The notes under the pieces: model-generated
The model's input: the letters and a program-made list of their open reading frames with translations, nothing else
What the model was told of the DNA's origin: nothing
Databases searched by the model: none
Position numbers and translations under genes: made by a program
Assembly: GCA_902564245.1 (NCBI GenBank)
Contig: CACFAF010000001.1
Location: 62,001 to 126,000 of the forward strand
Source of the DNA: an uncultured Pelagibacteraceae bacterium
GTDB taxonomy: Bacteria > Pseudomonadota > Alphaproteobacteria > Pelagibacterales > Pelagibacteraceae
DNA: 64,000 bases
Direction: 5' to 3'
In this document: piece after piece, positions 8,243-17,057 of the stretch
How positions within the stretch are numbered: the stretch's first letter is position 1
Layout: each line of letters starts with the position of its first letter

Positions 8243-8931
8243 AAAGTTTAAAAGAAATGAAATATCTTCTTTTAGACCTTGATGGGGTTTGTTATGGCAA
8301 GCATAATAACTATTCCTTAGAAAAAGTATTTGGACAAGTATCTAATCGTATGACAAAGTTTATATCTGAAAGACTTAAAATAGATCTAAAAGCAGCTAAA
8401 AAGCTACAGACTGATTATTTTTACAAATATAATACAAGTTTAAATGGTCTAATGATACACCACGATATACCTCCACAAGAGTTCTTAAAATACGTTCATT
8501 CAATCGATCTATCTTTTATGAAGGAAGATAAAGTTATGAGAAATGAACTTGAAAAATTAGATATGGAAAAATTTATTTTTACAAATGGAAGTGCAAGACA
8601 TGCTGAAAATATTTTAACACACTTGGGTATATATGATCTTTTTGGAAGAGATAGAGTTTTTGATATTCAAGATAGTGGGTATGTTCCTAAACCTGAGGCA
8701 AAAACTTTTGATTTAATGGTTAAAAAATTTGGTATCAATCCAAAAGAAACGATTTATATAGAGGATATTGCTAAAAATCTAAGTATTGGGCATGAACGAG
8801 GCTGTACAACTGTTTGGTTAATTAATGATGAACATTTTGGAAAGATGGACTCTGATAAAGATTATATTTCTTATAAAATCGAAAATCTGTCTTTATTTCT
8901 AAAAGAAATAAGGTTATTAAAAAGTAAATAA
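8239..8931 (+). CDS. HAD-family pyrimidine 5'-nucleotidase-like hydrolase
   Basis: A 230-residue haloacid dehalogenase-superfamily protein. Motif I is LLLDLDGVCYG with nucleophile Asp13 and Asp15, motif II is FIFTNGSARHA, motif III is the Lys of KPEAKTFDLM, and motif IV is YIEDIAKNLSIG. An alpha-helical cap (about residues 25-95) contains GLMIHHDIPPQEFLKYVH, typical of the SDT1-like pyrimidine 5'-nucleotidase subfamily that dephosphorylates UMP/CMP. The same gene sits between argB and dapD in many alphaproteobacteria. Substrate is inferred from the subfamily only. Confidence 0.85.
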   Translation: MKSLKEMKYLLLDLDGVCYGKHNNYSLEKVFGQVSNRMTKFISERLKIDLKAAKKLQTDYFYKYNTSLNGLMIHHDIPPQEFLKYVHSIDLSFMKEDKVMRNELEKLDMEKFIFTNGSARHAENILTHLGIYDLFGRDRVFDIQDSGYVPKPEAKTFDLMVKKFGINPKETIYIEDIAKNLSIGHERGCTTVWLINDEHFGKMDSDKDYISYKIENLSLFLKEIRLLKSK

Positions 8932-8934
8932 ATT

Positions 8935-9762
8935 ATGTCTTTAGAAAAAATTATAAATGAAGCTTGGAAAAACAAAGACCAAGTAAATCAAGATTCTGAA
9001 CAAAAACTTAAGGATACAATTAATAAAGTTATTGCTGATTTAGATAGTGGAAAAGTAAGAGTGGCTGAAAAAATAAATGGTGAGTGGATTACTCATCAAC
9101 ATATAAAAAAAGCAATTATGTTAAGTTTTAGAATTTATCCTATGGAAAATTTAAGCGGACCATATAGTAGTTGGTATGATAAAGCACATTTATTAAAAGG
9201 TAAAACTGCAAACTGGACAAAAGAACAGCATGAAGCAGCTGGTTTTAGAATGACACCTAATAGTCCTGTTCGTCCTGGTTCTTTCATTGGAAAGAATGCT
9301 GTCCTTATGCCATGTTATGTAAATATCGGAGCTTATATTGGTGAAGGAACAATGATGGATACTTTTAGTCGTGCAGGTAGTTGTTGTCAGATAGGAAAAA
9401 ATTGTCATATTTCTGCTGGTTCCGGAATTGGTGGTGTTTTAGAACCGGCACAAGCATTACCAACAATTATAGAAGATAATGTTTTTGTTGGAGCGATGTC
9501 TGAAGTTGTTGAGGGAGTAATAGTAGGTGAAGGATCAGTCTTGAGTATGGGCATGTATATTGGTCAATCAACTAAGATAGTGGATAGAAAAACTGGTGAA
9601 ATAATTTATGGGAAAATTCCACCTTATTCGGTTGTTGTTCCCGGTTCACTCCCAGACAAAAAAAATTCATCTTCGCCATCTTTATATTGTGCAGTAATAA
9701 TTAAAAAAGTAGATGAAAAAACAAGATCAAAAACTTCTATTAACGATCTATTAAGAGATTAA
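8935..9762 (+). CDS. dapD: Tetrahydrodipicolinate N-succinyltransferase
   Basis: DapD adds succinyl from succinyl-CoA to tetrahydrodipicolinate in the lysine/diaminopimelate pathway. The 275-residue protein has the family's helical N-terminus and a left-handed beta-helix of hexapeptide repeats (about 105-215), with [40 protein letters not shown] and [20 protein letters not shown] visible. The C-terminal SVVVPGSLP turn and coenzyme-binding tail are present. DapE follows without a gap, so two successive pathway steps are co-transcribed. Confidence 0.97.
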   Translation: MSLEKIINEAWKNKDQVNQDSEQKLKDTINKVIADLDSGKVRVAEKINGEWITHQHIKKAIMLSFRIYPMENLSGPYSSWYDKAHLLKGKTANWTKEQHEAAGFRMTPNSPVRPGSFIGKNAVLMPCYVNIGAYIGEGTMMDTFSRAGSCCQIGKNCHISAGSGIGGVLEPAQALPTIIEDNVFVGAMSEVVEGVIVGEGSVLSMGMYIGQSTKIVDRKTGEIIYGKIPPYSVVVPGSLPDKKNSSSPSLYCAVIIKKVDEKTRSKTSINDLLRD

Positions 9763-10932
9763 ATGCCTATTTTTAATGAAATTAAATTAGCAAAAGAGCT
9801 AATCAGATTCCCAAGTATTACCCCTACTGATGCAGGTGTAATGAATTTTTTGAGAAAAAAATTAGTTGCAATTGGATTCAAGTGTAAAATTTTAGAATTC
9901 AAAGAAAAAAACACAAAACCTGTTAAAAATCTCTATGCAAGATTTGGTAGTAAAGGTCCAAATTTTATGTTTGCAGGACATTTAGATGTTGTGCCCCCAG
10001 GAAATCTTAAAGAATGGAAAGTAAACCCTTTTAATCCAACGATTAAAAACGGACAACTTATTGGAAGAGGTGCAAATGATATGAAGGGTAGTATAGCTTG
10101 TTTTGTTTCTGCAATAAGTAAATTTCTATCTGATAATAATAATTTTAATGGTTCAATTAGTTTATTAATAACTGGTGATGAAGAAGGTGTGGCAATAAAT
10201 GGAACTAAAAAAGTAGTAAATTATTTAAAAAAAAAAAAAGAAAAAATTAATTATTCTCTTATTGGAGAGCCTACTAATTTAACACGCTTGGGAGAAATGA
10301 TTAAAATTGGCAGAAGAGGTTCTATTACTGCAAATTTAGTGGTTATTGGAACTCAAGGCCATGTGGCTTATCCTAATAGAGCAAACAACCCATCAACTAC
10401 AATGATAAAAATTTTAAAGAGATTGAAGGAAATTAAATTTGATAAAGGAACAAAAAATTTTCAAGCCACTAATCTAGAAGTTACTAAAATTAATATAGAT
10501 AACTCAGCAGATAATGTAATACCTGGTTTTATAACTGCTTCTTTTAATATTAGATTTAATAACAAGCATTCCTCTATTTCTTTAAAAAAAAAATTAAACT
10601 TAATAATTAAAAATATTACTAAAAAAAACAATTGTAAGTTTAAGATTGATTATATGGTTTCAGGAGAGTCTTTCTTAACTAAACCAAATAAAACATCTTT
10701 CATGATTCAAAAAACAATAAAAAAAATAACTAAGATTAATACTAAATTTTCTACAACTGGTGGAACTTCAGATGCGAGGTTTATTAGAAAAATTACTCCT
10801 TGTCTAGAATTTGGTTTAGTTGGAGGGAAAAAAAATGGAGGAATGCATAAAGTAAATGAATCTACTTCTATTTCAGACTTAAAAAAATTGAATACTATTT
10901 ATTTGAAAATCTTAGAAAACTATTTTAAATGA
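9763..10932 (+). CDS. dapE: Succinyl-diaminopimelate desuccinylase
   Basis: DapE hydrolyses N-succinyl-LL-diaminopimelate. The 389-residue M20-family metallohydrolase shows metal-binding motifs FAGHLDVVPPG (His/Asp), GRGANDMKG and LITGDEEGVAING, the dimerisation-domain RGSITANLVVIGTQGHVAYP, and the C-terminal FSTTGGTSDARFI and GMHKVNE metal-ligand segment. Length is as expected. The gene directly follows dapD, and its stop overlaps the deacetylase start by 4 nt. Confidence 0.96.
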   Translation: MPIFNEIKLAKELIRFPSITPTDAGVMNFLRKKLVAIGFKCKILEFKEKNTKPVKNLYARFGSKGPNFMFAGHLDVVPPGNLKEWKVNPFNPTIKNGQLIGRGANDMKGSIACFVSAISKFLSDNNNFNGSISLLITGDEEGVAINGTKKVVNYLKKKKEKINYSLIGEPTNLTRLGEMIKIGRRGSITANLVVIGTQGHVAYPNRANNPSTTMIKILKRLKEIKFDKGTKNFQATNLEVTKINIDNSADNVIPGFITASFNIRFNNKHSSISLKKKLNLIIKNITKKNNCKFKIDYMVSGESFLTKPNKTSFMIQKTIKKITKINTKFSTTGGTSDARFIRKITPCLEFGLVGGKKNGGMHKVNESTSISDLKKLNTIYLKILENYFK

Positions 10933-11855
10933 AAACTGGTTTGATAACCTCAGATACTTATCAAAATCATAATACAGGAAATGGTCATCCTGAACAAATT
11001 TCTAGAGTTTCAGTAATTATTGAAAATTTAAAAAAAAAAAAGAAAAATCTTATTTGGAAAAAACCATCAAAGGTTAGTAACAACATATTAGAGTCAACAC
11101 ATGATAAAGAATATATCAAATTTGTTAAAAATTCTTTTCCAAAAAAAGAATTATCTTATTTGGACAGCGATACAATCATTTCTCCAGGAAGTAAGGATGC
11201 TACAATTGATGCAGTAGGTTCAATTATTACTGCTATTGATGGGGTTCAAAATAATGAGTTTAAAAATGCTTTTTGTGCTGTAAGACCTCCTGGACATCAT
11301 GCAGAAAAAAATAAAGCAATGGGATTTTGTATTTATAATAATGTAGCTGTAGGTGCACATTACTTAATTGAAAAATATAAACTAAATAAGTTAGCTATAA
11401 TAGATTTTGATGTTCATCATGGAAATGGGACTCAAAATATCTTCAATGATAACAAAAAAGTTTTATATATTTCTACACATCAATATCCATATTATCCTGG
11501 TTCAGGATCAGAAAATGAAAAAGGTAAATATAATAATATTTTTAACATACCTTTGCCAGCTGGGACGACTTCTAGAGAATATTTAAATGCCTATGAGTTT
11601 GTATTAAAAAGAATTGACAAATTTAAACCTGAGTTCATACTTTTCTCAGCAGGTTTTGATGCACATCAAGATGATCCTCTGGCCCAACTACAATTAAATT
11701 CTAAAGATTTTTATGATATAACTAAGAGAACATTAGAAACCTCTAAAAATTATTGTAATGGTAAGGTTGTCTCAATCTTAGAAGGTGGGTATGACCTTAA
11801 TGCACTTCAGGAAAGTGCTGAGATGCATGTTAATGCACTTATAGAATTTAATTGA
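10929..11855 (+). CDS. Histone deacetylase / acetoin-utilisation-like amidohydrolase
   Basis: A 308-residue protein of the arginase/deacetylase fold. Family motifs are RPPGHHAEKNKAMGFCIYNN with the catalytic His-His, IIDFDVHHGNGTQNIF with the first Zn ligands Asp and His, and LFSAGFDAHQDDPL with the third ligand Asp. The C-terminal VVSILEGGYDLNAL contains the conserved transition-state Tyr. Everything needed for a Zn-dependent deacetylase is present. Bacterial members act on acetyl-lysine or acetylated polyamines; the substrate here is unknown. It overlaps dapE by 4 nt and lies 31 bp upstream of a SET-domain methyltransferase. Confidence 0.9.
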   Translation: MKTGLITSDTYQNHNTGNGHPEQISRVSVIIENLKKKKKNLIWKKPSKVSNNILESTHDKEYIKFVKNSFPKKELSYLDSDTIISPGSKDATIDAVGSIITAIDGVQNNEFKNAFCAVRPPGHHAEKNKAMGFCIYNNVAVGAHYLIEKYKLNKLAIIDFDVHHGNGTQNIFNDNKKVLYISTHQYPYYPGSGSENEKGKYNNIFNIPLPAGTTSREYLNAYEFVLKRIDKFKPEFILFSAGFDAHQDDPLAQLQLNSKDFYDITKRTLETSKNYCNGKVVSILEGGYDLNALQESAEMHVNALIEFN

Positions 11856-11886
11856 AAATTATTAATTTATCATTATAGAGCTCTTA

Positions 11887-12363
11887 GTGAAGATTTACAG
11901 AATTAAAAAATCAAATATAGATAGAAATGGACGTGGTCTCTATGCCACAAAAAATATAAAAGCTGGAACCAAAATAATAGATTATCTCGGGAAGATTATT
12001 ACAAAAAAACAATCAGAAAAATCTGATAAATTTGATAATAAAAAGCCTATTTATCTTTTTAATTTAAATGAAAAATATGATCTCGATGGAGACGTTTCTT
12101 GGAATACTGCAAGATTAATTAATCACTCATGCTCTAATAATTGTGATTATAATGGTTCAGGTCTTAAACTTTGGGTTATAGCTATAAAAGATATTAAAAA
12201 AGGTGAAGAGATAACCTGTGATTATGGATTTGGATATGATGAAGATTACAAACAATTTCCTTGCAAATGTAATTCAATTAACTGCTGTGGTTATATTGTG
12301 CGATCAGAATCTAGATGGAGAATAAATAAAAGATTTAAGAAATCTGGAAGACTTAGTAGATAA
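11887..12363 (+). CDS. SET domain-containing protein-lysine methyltransferase
   Basis: A compact 158-residue SET protein starting at GTG. It has NGRGLYATKNIKAGTKIIDY (about 14-33, the SET-N strand with the SAM-binding G-x-G), the pseudoknot signature ARLINHSCSNNC (about 77-88), the catalytic ITCDYGFGYD segment, and a post-SET cysteine cluster FPCKCNSINCCGYI. All parts of a minimal active enzyme are visible. SET enzymes transfer methyl from SAM to lysine side chains; the bacterial target is unknown, with ribosomal or DNA-binding proteins possible. The 3' end overlaps truA by 11 bp convergently. Confidence 0.88.
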   Translation: MKIYRIKKSNIDRNGRGLYATKNIKAGTKIIDYLGKIITKKQSEKSDKFDNKKPIYLFNLNEKYDLDGDVSWNTARLINHSCSNNCDYNGSGLKLWVIAIKDIKKGEEITCDYGFGYDEDYKQFPCKCNSINCCGYIVRSESRWRINKRFKKSGRLSR

Positions 12364-13093
12364 CTTTTTCTAAAAATAACCCACAAGCAGGTGCTGGTGG
12401 TGCACACAAAGTTCTTTTTTTGGATTTAAGAATTATCTCAAATTTATTCAAATCCCATTTATTTTCTCCTAAATATTTTAAACAACCAACCATAGATCTA
12501 ACTTGTTGTTTAAGAAAGGATTTAGATTTAAATTTAATTTCTATTAAATCTTTTTTTCTTTTTATCTTAACTGATTTCATGGTTCTTATTGCATTTTTTG
12601 CACTACAACTAGAAGATCTAAAAGTTGAAAAATCTTTAGTTCCAGTCAATTTTTCTGCACCTTTTTTCATTAAATCTATATTTAATTTTTTTGAAACATG
12701 CCAACATCTTTCTTTTTCAATTGATGGTTTAATAATACGATTTAATATTAAATATTTATAAATTCTTTGTTTAGCTGAAAATCTTGCATGAAATTTAAAA
12801 TTTTTCTTAGTTATACTTAATATAGAAATATTCTTTTTATTTATGAAATAATTAATTGATTTTAAAAATAATCTTAAATTTTTTATTTCACTTTTACAGT
12901 CAAAATGAGCTGATTGTTCAATAGCATGTACCCCAGTATCTGTCCGTCCTGAGCCAATTAAAATAATTTTTTCTTTTAAGATTTTTTTAATTTCATTTTG
13001 AATAAATTTTTGAATAGAGTTTCCTTTAGATTGGATTTGCCATCCTATAAAATCAGTTCCTACATATTCAATTAAAATTTTATATCTATACAT
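12353..13093 (-). CDS. truA: tRNA pseudouridine(38-40) synthase
   Basis: TruA converts uridines 38-40 of the anticodon stem-loop to pseudouridine. The 246-residue protein has YVGTDFIGWQIQ near the N-terminus, the catalytic loop GSGRTDTGVHA with Asp52 as nucleophile (Asp60 in E. coli), a second-half SFLKQQVRSMVGCL helix and the C-terminal APACGLFLEKV tail. The start overlaps the fmt stop by 8 nt, consistent with the def-fmt-truA operon. Confidence 0.96.
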   Translation of the reverse strand: MYRYKILIEYVGTDFIGWQIQSKGNSIQKFIQNEIKKILKEKIILIGSGRTDTGVHAIEQSAHFDCKSEIKNLRLFLKSINYFINKKNISILSITKKNFKFHARFSAKQRIYKYLILNRIIKPSIEKERCWHVSKKLNIDLMKKGAEKLTGTKDFSTFRSSSCSAKNAIRTMKSVKIKRKKDLIEIKFKSKSFLKQQVRSMVGCLKYLGENKWDLNKFEIILKSKKRTLCAPPAPACGLFLEKVIY

Positions 13094-14018
13094 TATTCAA
13101 ATTTGAACCTTTTTTAATTTTTGATCCAAGCACAAATTCGTTAATATTTTGAGTATTTTTTCCCTGCCTTTGAATTTGAAGAATTTTAATGGAAGTCCCA
13201 TTTTTACAGGATATCTCTAAATGATCATTTATTACTTCTCCTATTTTTAAACTACTACTACCTATTTCAGCTTTCAAAATTTTATATCTTTCGCCCTTAT
13301 AAATAAACCATGCTCCTGGATTTGGATAAAGTCCATTAATTTTTCCCAAAATATTTTGAGCAGTATCATTCCAATTGATTTTACCTTCTGATTTTTCAAT
13401 TTTTTTTGCATAAGTTGCCTTACTTTCATCTTGTTTAACAAATTCTAATTTATCTTGAAAAATGTCATCTATGTTTTCTAAAATTTTTTCTGATGCTAGC
13501 ATTGATAATTTTTCTGATAATTTTTCTGAATTATCTTCTTTATCAATTTTAACTTTATAATGATTACATATTGGCCCCGAATCTAGCTTTTCCTCAATTT
13601 TCATGATACTTATTCCTGTTTCATTATCCAAATTCATAATTGATCTTTGAATTGGTGCAGCACCCCGCCATTTAGGTAAAAGAGAGGCGTGTATATTAAT
13701 AAAACCTTTTTTTGTTAAATTTAAAAAATTTTTTGGTATAATCTGTCCGTAGGCTACAACGATAGCTATATCAGCTTCTAAATTTTTTAAATATTCATAT
13801 TCTTCTTTATTGTCTTTAAGTTTAATTGGAGAACGAAATTCTAAATTTAAGACTTCAGAAATATTTTGAATAGGAGATTTATTTTCTTTTTGACCTCTAT
13901 TAGATTTTTGTGGTGGTTGTGTGTATACTACTGAAACTTGATAACCATTTTGATATAAAGACTTCAAAATTGGCACAGAAAAAATAGGTGTGCCCATAAA
14001 GACAATTTTTTTTAACAT
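13086..14018 (-). CDS. fmt: Methionyl-tRNA formyltransferase
   Basis: Fmt formylates initiator methionyl-tRNA using 10-formyltetrahydrofolate. The 310-residue protein starts IVFMGTPIFSVPIL and contains the catalytic HASLLPKWRGAAPIQRSI motif (Asn-His-Asp chemistry includes the His in NIHASL). A C-terminal OB-fold-like domain follows, with INGLYPNPGAWFIYKGE. It lies 3 bp after def in the same direction; the pair performs addition and removal of the formyl group on nascent chains. Confidence 0.96.
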   Translation of the reverse strand: MLKKIVFMGTPIFSVPILKSLYQNGYQVSVVYTQPPQKSNRGQKENKSPIQNISEVLNLEFRSPIKLKDNKEEYEYLKNLEADIAIVVAYGQIIPKNFLNLTKKGFINIHASLLPKWRGAAPIQRSIMNLDNETGISIMKIEEKLDSGPICNHYKVKIDKEDNSEKLSEKLSMLASEKILENIDDIFQDKLEFVKQDESKATYAKKIEKSEGKINWNDTAQNILGKINGLYPNPGAWFIYKGERYKILKAEIGSSSLKIGEVINDHLEISCKNGTSIKILQIQRQGKNTQNINEFVLGSKIKKGSNLNNV

Positions 14019-14021
14019 TGA

Positions 14022-14540
14022 CTAAACAACTATTCTATCTGGCTTATTTTTAGATAACTTTTTAATTATCATTGATTTTTTTAATTTTGATAAATAATCA
14101 ATAAATAATACTCCTTCAAGATGATCCATTTCATGTTGAATACAGGTAGCCAACAAACCTTCAGCTTTAAGTATTTTTTTCTCACCATCATAATTTAGAT
14201 ATTCAACTTCACATTTGCTAGGTCTCTCTATTTCTGCGAATTGATTAGGAACTGATAAACAACCTTCTTCATAAATAGATTTTTCAGGATTTTTATTCTT
14301 AATAACCGGGTTTACAAAAAACATTGGTTCTTTTTTGTTTTCTTCACGGCAAATATCCATCACAATTATTCTTTTTGGAATTCCAATTTGAATTGCAGCG
14401 AGTCCAATACCTTTTGCATCGTACATGGTATCAAGCATATCATCCATTAGTTTTTGTTCTTCAATTCCAACTTTGTCTACAGGTTTAGAGATTTCTCTTA
14501 AAAGCTTGTTAGGTTCTGTTAAAATTTTTTTTATTGTCAT
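14022..14540 (-). CDS. def: Peptide deformylase
   Basis: This metallohydrolase removes the N-formyl group from nascent proteins. In 172 residues it carries the three canonical motifs: GIGLAAIQIG, EGCLSVP (metal-ligand Cys) and QHEMDHLEG (two His ligands and the catalytic Glu). It begins with TIKKILTEPNKLLREISKPV, typical of the bacterial type. It lies 26 bp downstream of the large unrecognised envelope gene and heads def-fmt-truA. Confidence 0.97.
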   Translation of the reverse strand: MTIKKILTEPNKLLREISKPVDKVGIEEQKLMDDMLDTMYDAKGIGLAAIQIGIPKRIIVMDICREENKKEPMFFVNPVIKNKNPEKSIYEEGCLSVPNQFAEIERPSKCEVEYLNYDGEKKILKAEGLLATCIQHEMDHLEGVLFIDYLSKLKKSMIIKKLSKNKPDRIVV

Positions 14541-14566
14541 AAATTAAGAATATTTTATTATAATAT

Positions 14567-16327
14567 TTAAACTTTTAAAGGAAGAATTTTTAGTAATATT
14601 TTATTTCTTATAGGATCAATATTTAGCTGATTTAATGCACTTACAATAAAATATAACGTATCTGAGCCTATATTTTTTAATTCATCCTCTCCAATAATTT
14701 GAACAAGTCTTAAAATAGCCATACCAATTTCATTATTATCTATAAGTTCTTGAATATCATTAGGCATACTCAAATTATTTGTATCATATAATTTACTGTA
14801 CTTTTTTGAAACATTTACACCATCAGATTTTAAAGATTCAATTAAAATTATATCTTTTGTTGAAACAAAGTAGTTTTTATCTTTTTTTATTTTTTTTAAT
14901 AAATCATTCAAATCTTTTTCAATATTTTTAGTTGAAATATCCTTTCTAAAATAGTTTATTAATTTAGACTGATGAATAATTTTGTTATTAAATTTTATTT
15001 TTGTTAAACTTTTTTCATTTTTATTTAAAAAATTATTATAAAATCCTGTATAATTGGATGGTATTTCATTAGGATCTAATTCTTTCAAAAACCTAGACAT
15101 TTCATTATTAAATGCATTTTCTATACCTTCATTAACAAAAGATTCCCTTAAAGTTTTTATCAAATCTATTTTTGGTCCAGCTTCATTAGTTATCAAAATA
15201 CCTTGATAAAGTAGTGCTCTTCCTTCAATATTAGATAGAAGTTTATAAGATTCTTTAACACTTAGAAGCTGATTTATATTGAATTGAAATCTTTTATATA
15301 AATCAAATAATTCTTTTTCGCTGTAATTTTTATCGTGTGTAGCTTTTTCAATTATACTAATCTTATCTATATCTTCCAAATCAATGCCTTCGGGGCTATC
15401 TAATAAATTTGAAGTAGAAAGGTATTTCCAAATATATGGGGAAGTAAGTTTATTTGGTTCAAATTTAAAATCAGAACTTGTTCTATGAGATAAATGAAAA
15501 TCTAAAATTGTTTTTTCAGAAATTTCTGAGTCTATTTTCTTTTCATATTCCATTAAAAAATTAAATTTTTTTTCAAAAAAAATATCCTTGAATCCTAATT
15601 CTTTTTTAAGATCAAACTGTAATTGGGCCTCATCTCTTTTATTTTCATTTATTAAACAATAAATATAAAATTTTGAAAGATAATCATCTCTAAAAATTTC
15701 ATTATTTTTAAATAAAGTATCACATGATCTTTTAATTTCAGAATTTGATAAATGTTCATTAATTAAAAATTTAAGTAATTTTGAATTAGCTTCAACTTCT
15801 TGATTTTTTAATAAATATTCCTCAATCAAATCAAAATCTTTATATTTTATGAGCCATTTAATTTTAAAATCTAAAAATTCTTCATTAGAAATGTTATTGG
15901 TTGGGTAATAAGAATTTGTTAAAACCAAAGCTTTTAAAATTTCATTAGCATCTTTAGATAGTTTAATTTTTTCAATTTTATTGAATAGATCTGCAATTTG
16001 CTTTCCGTCAGAAATTGACCACATATCAATAGTTAAACCATTTTCTGATGGATCATATAAACCAACAATTTTTATGTTTTTTGATAATAAAGTTTCATCT
16101 TGTTGAATCTGTTTATCAATTTTATTTTCTGTATTATTGTCAAAAATTGAATTTAGAGGAATATCCTCGTCTAAATTTTCTTCTTTAATATTAGTATTTT
16201 CATCAATCTCTTTTTTTTCTAGATTCCATATATCAACTGGTTCATTAGAATATGCTAAAGAAATTATTAAAAAAAAACTTAAAATAATTAATAAAAACTT
16301 TTTATTTAATAATTTTAAGATTTTCAT
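14567..16327 (-). CDS. Unrecognised exported helical protein (about 586 aa)
   Basis: I use the ATG at 16327, not the TTG at 16345. From there a basic start and hydrophobic run KFLLIILSFFLIISLAYS form a clear signal peptide, probably cut before NEPVDIW. A short acidic, disordered stretch rich in Glu, Asp and Asn follows (about 25-65), then some 500 residues of predicted helix pairs with no enzyme motif, such as AQLQFDLKKELGFKDIFFEK. This looks like a periplasmic repeat scaffold, possibly TPR-like, but I cannot assign a family. The start lies inside the end of the 61-aa membrane gene, overlapping it by 26 nt. Confidence 0.75.
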   Translation of the reverse strand: MKILKLLNKKFLLIILSFFLIISLAYSNEPVDIWNLEKKEIDENTNIKEENLDEDIPLNSIFDNNTENKIDKQIQQDETLLSKNIKIVGLYDPSENGLTIDMWSISDGKQIADLFNKIEKIKLSKDANEILKALVLTNSYYPTNNISNEEFLDFKIKWLIKYKDFDLIEEYLLKNQEVEANSKLLKFLINEHLSNSEIKRSCDTLFKNNEIFRDDYLSKFYIYCLINENKRDEAQLQFDLKKELGFKDIFFEKKFNFLMEYEKKIDSEISEKTILDFHLSHRTSSDFKFEPNKLTSPYIWKYLSTSNLLDSPEGIDLEDIDKISIIEKATHDKNYSEKELFDLYKRFQFNINQLLSVKESYKLLSNIEGRALLYQGILITNEAGPKIDLIKTLRESFVNEGIENAFNNEMSRFLKELDPNEIPSNYTGFYNNFLNKNEKSLTKIKFNNKIIHQSKLINYFRKDISTKNIEKDLNDLLKKIKKDKNYFVSTKDIILIESLKSDGVNVSKKYSKLYDTNNLSMPNDIQELIDNNEIGMAILRLVQIIGEDELKNIGSDTLYFIVSALNQLNIDPIRNKILLKILPLKV

Positions 16328-16487
16328 TTGGAACAATCTTTTCAATTTTTTTATAAGGTGAAGGAAATTCTATTTTATCAACAAGCACTATGCATATACC
16401 AAAGAATACAAAAACTAAAAATACTTTTATTAATATTTTTACAATACTACGAGACTTGTCTATACTTGTATTTCTTTGAAATTGCAT
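16302..16487 (-). CDS. Small single-span membrane protein (61 aa)
   Basis: A 61-residue protein with a polar N-terminus (MQFQRNTSIDKSRSIVKI), one hydrophobic helix at about 18-40 (VFLVFVFFGICIVLVD) and a short periplasmic-side tail IEFPSPYKKIEKIVPNENLK. It starts at ATG 16487, divergent from aroK with a 57-bp gap. Its last codons overlap the start of the next gene in another frame, implying coupled translation. The Pro-rich, charged tail looks constrained rather than random. I do not recognise a named family; a partner role for the downstream exported protein is inference. Confidence 0.65.
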   Translation of the reverse strand: MQFQRNTSIDKSRSIVKILIKVFLVFVFFGICIVLVDKIEFPSPYKKIEKIVPNENLKIIK

Positions 16488-16544
16488 ATATCGTTTAATA
16501 ATTTCAAATTAAGACATATTTGTGTTTTTTCAATAAAGAAACTT

Positions 16545-17057
16545 ATGAAATCAAAAAAAAACCTTGTTTTGGTAGGCATGATGGGATCTGGAAAGTCCAC
16601 TATTGGCTATTTGCTTTCAAAAAAGTTAAAATTAAAATTTTTAGATATAGATAATCTTATAGAAAAAGAAATGAATATGACGATCAAAGAAATCTTTCAG
16701 GAGAAAGGAGAGAAATATTTTAGAAATTTAGAAGAAAAAATAACTATAAAATATCTAAATTTAAAAAATTCTGTTATTTCTCTTGGAGGTGGAGCTTTTA
16801 ATAATCAAATAATTAGAAATGAAGTTATTAAAAATAATTTTTCATTTTGGTTAAATTGCAGTAATTCAGTATTAATTAGTAGAATTAAAAAAAATACAAA
16901 ACGGCCTATAGCCAATAAATTGAATATGATAAAATTTGAAGAACTTATGAATAAAAGATCAAAAATTTACTCTAAAGCAAATTTTAAGATTAATTGTAAT
17001 AAACTATCTAAAAATGAAATTATTACTAAAATTATAGAATTATATGAAAACAATTAA
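16545..17057 (+). CDS. aroK: Shikimate kinase
   Basis: AroK phosphorylates shikimate at the 3-hydroxyl. I place the start at ATG 16545, giving 170 residues, because this is where homology begins: KKNLVLVGMMGSGKSTIG carries the Walker A loop (about 11-19). FLDIDNLIEKEMNMTIKEIF follows, with the substrate-binding Asp, then ISLGGGAFNN. The lid region KNTKRPIA with Arg is also present. The frame extends 23 codons upstream, but these are not family-like. It overlaps aroB by 14 nt, a standard pair. Confidence 0.95.
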   Translation: MKSKKNLVLVGMMGSGKSTIGYLLSKKLKLKFLDIDNLIEKEMNMTIKEIFQEKGEKYFRNLEEKITIKYLNLKNSVISLGGGAFNNQIIRNEVIKNNFSFWLNCSNSVLISRIKKNTKRPIANKLNMIKFEELMNKRSKIYSKANFKINCNKLSKNEIITKIIELYENN

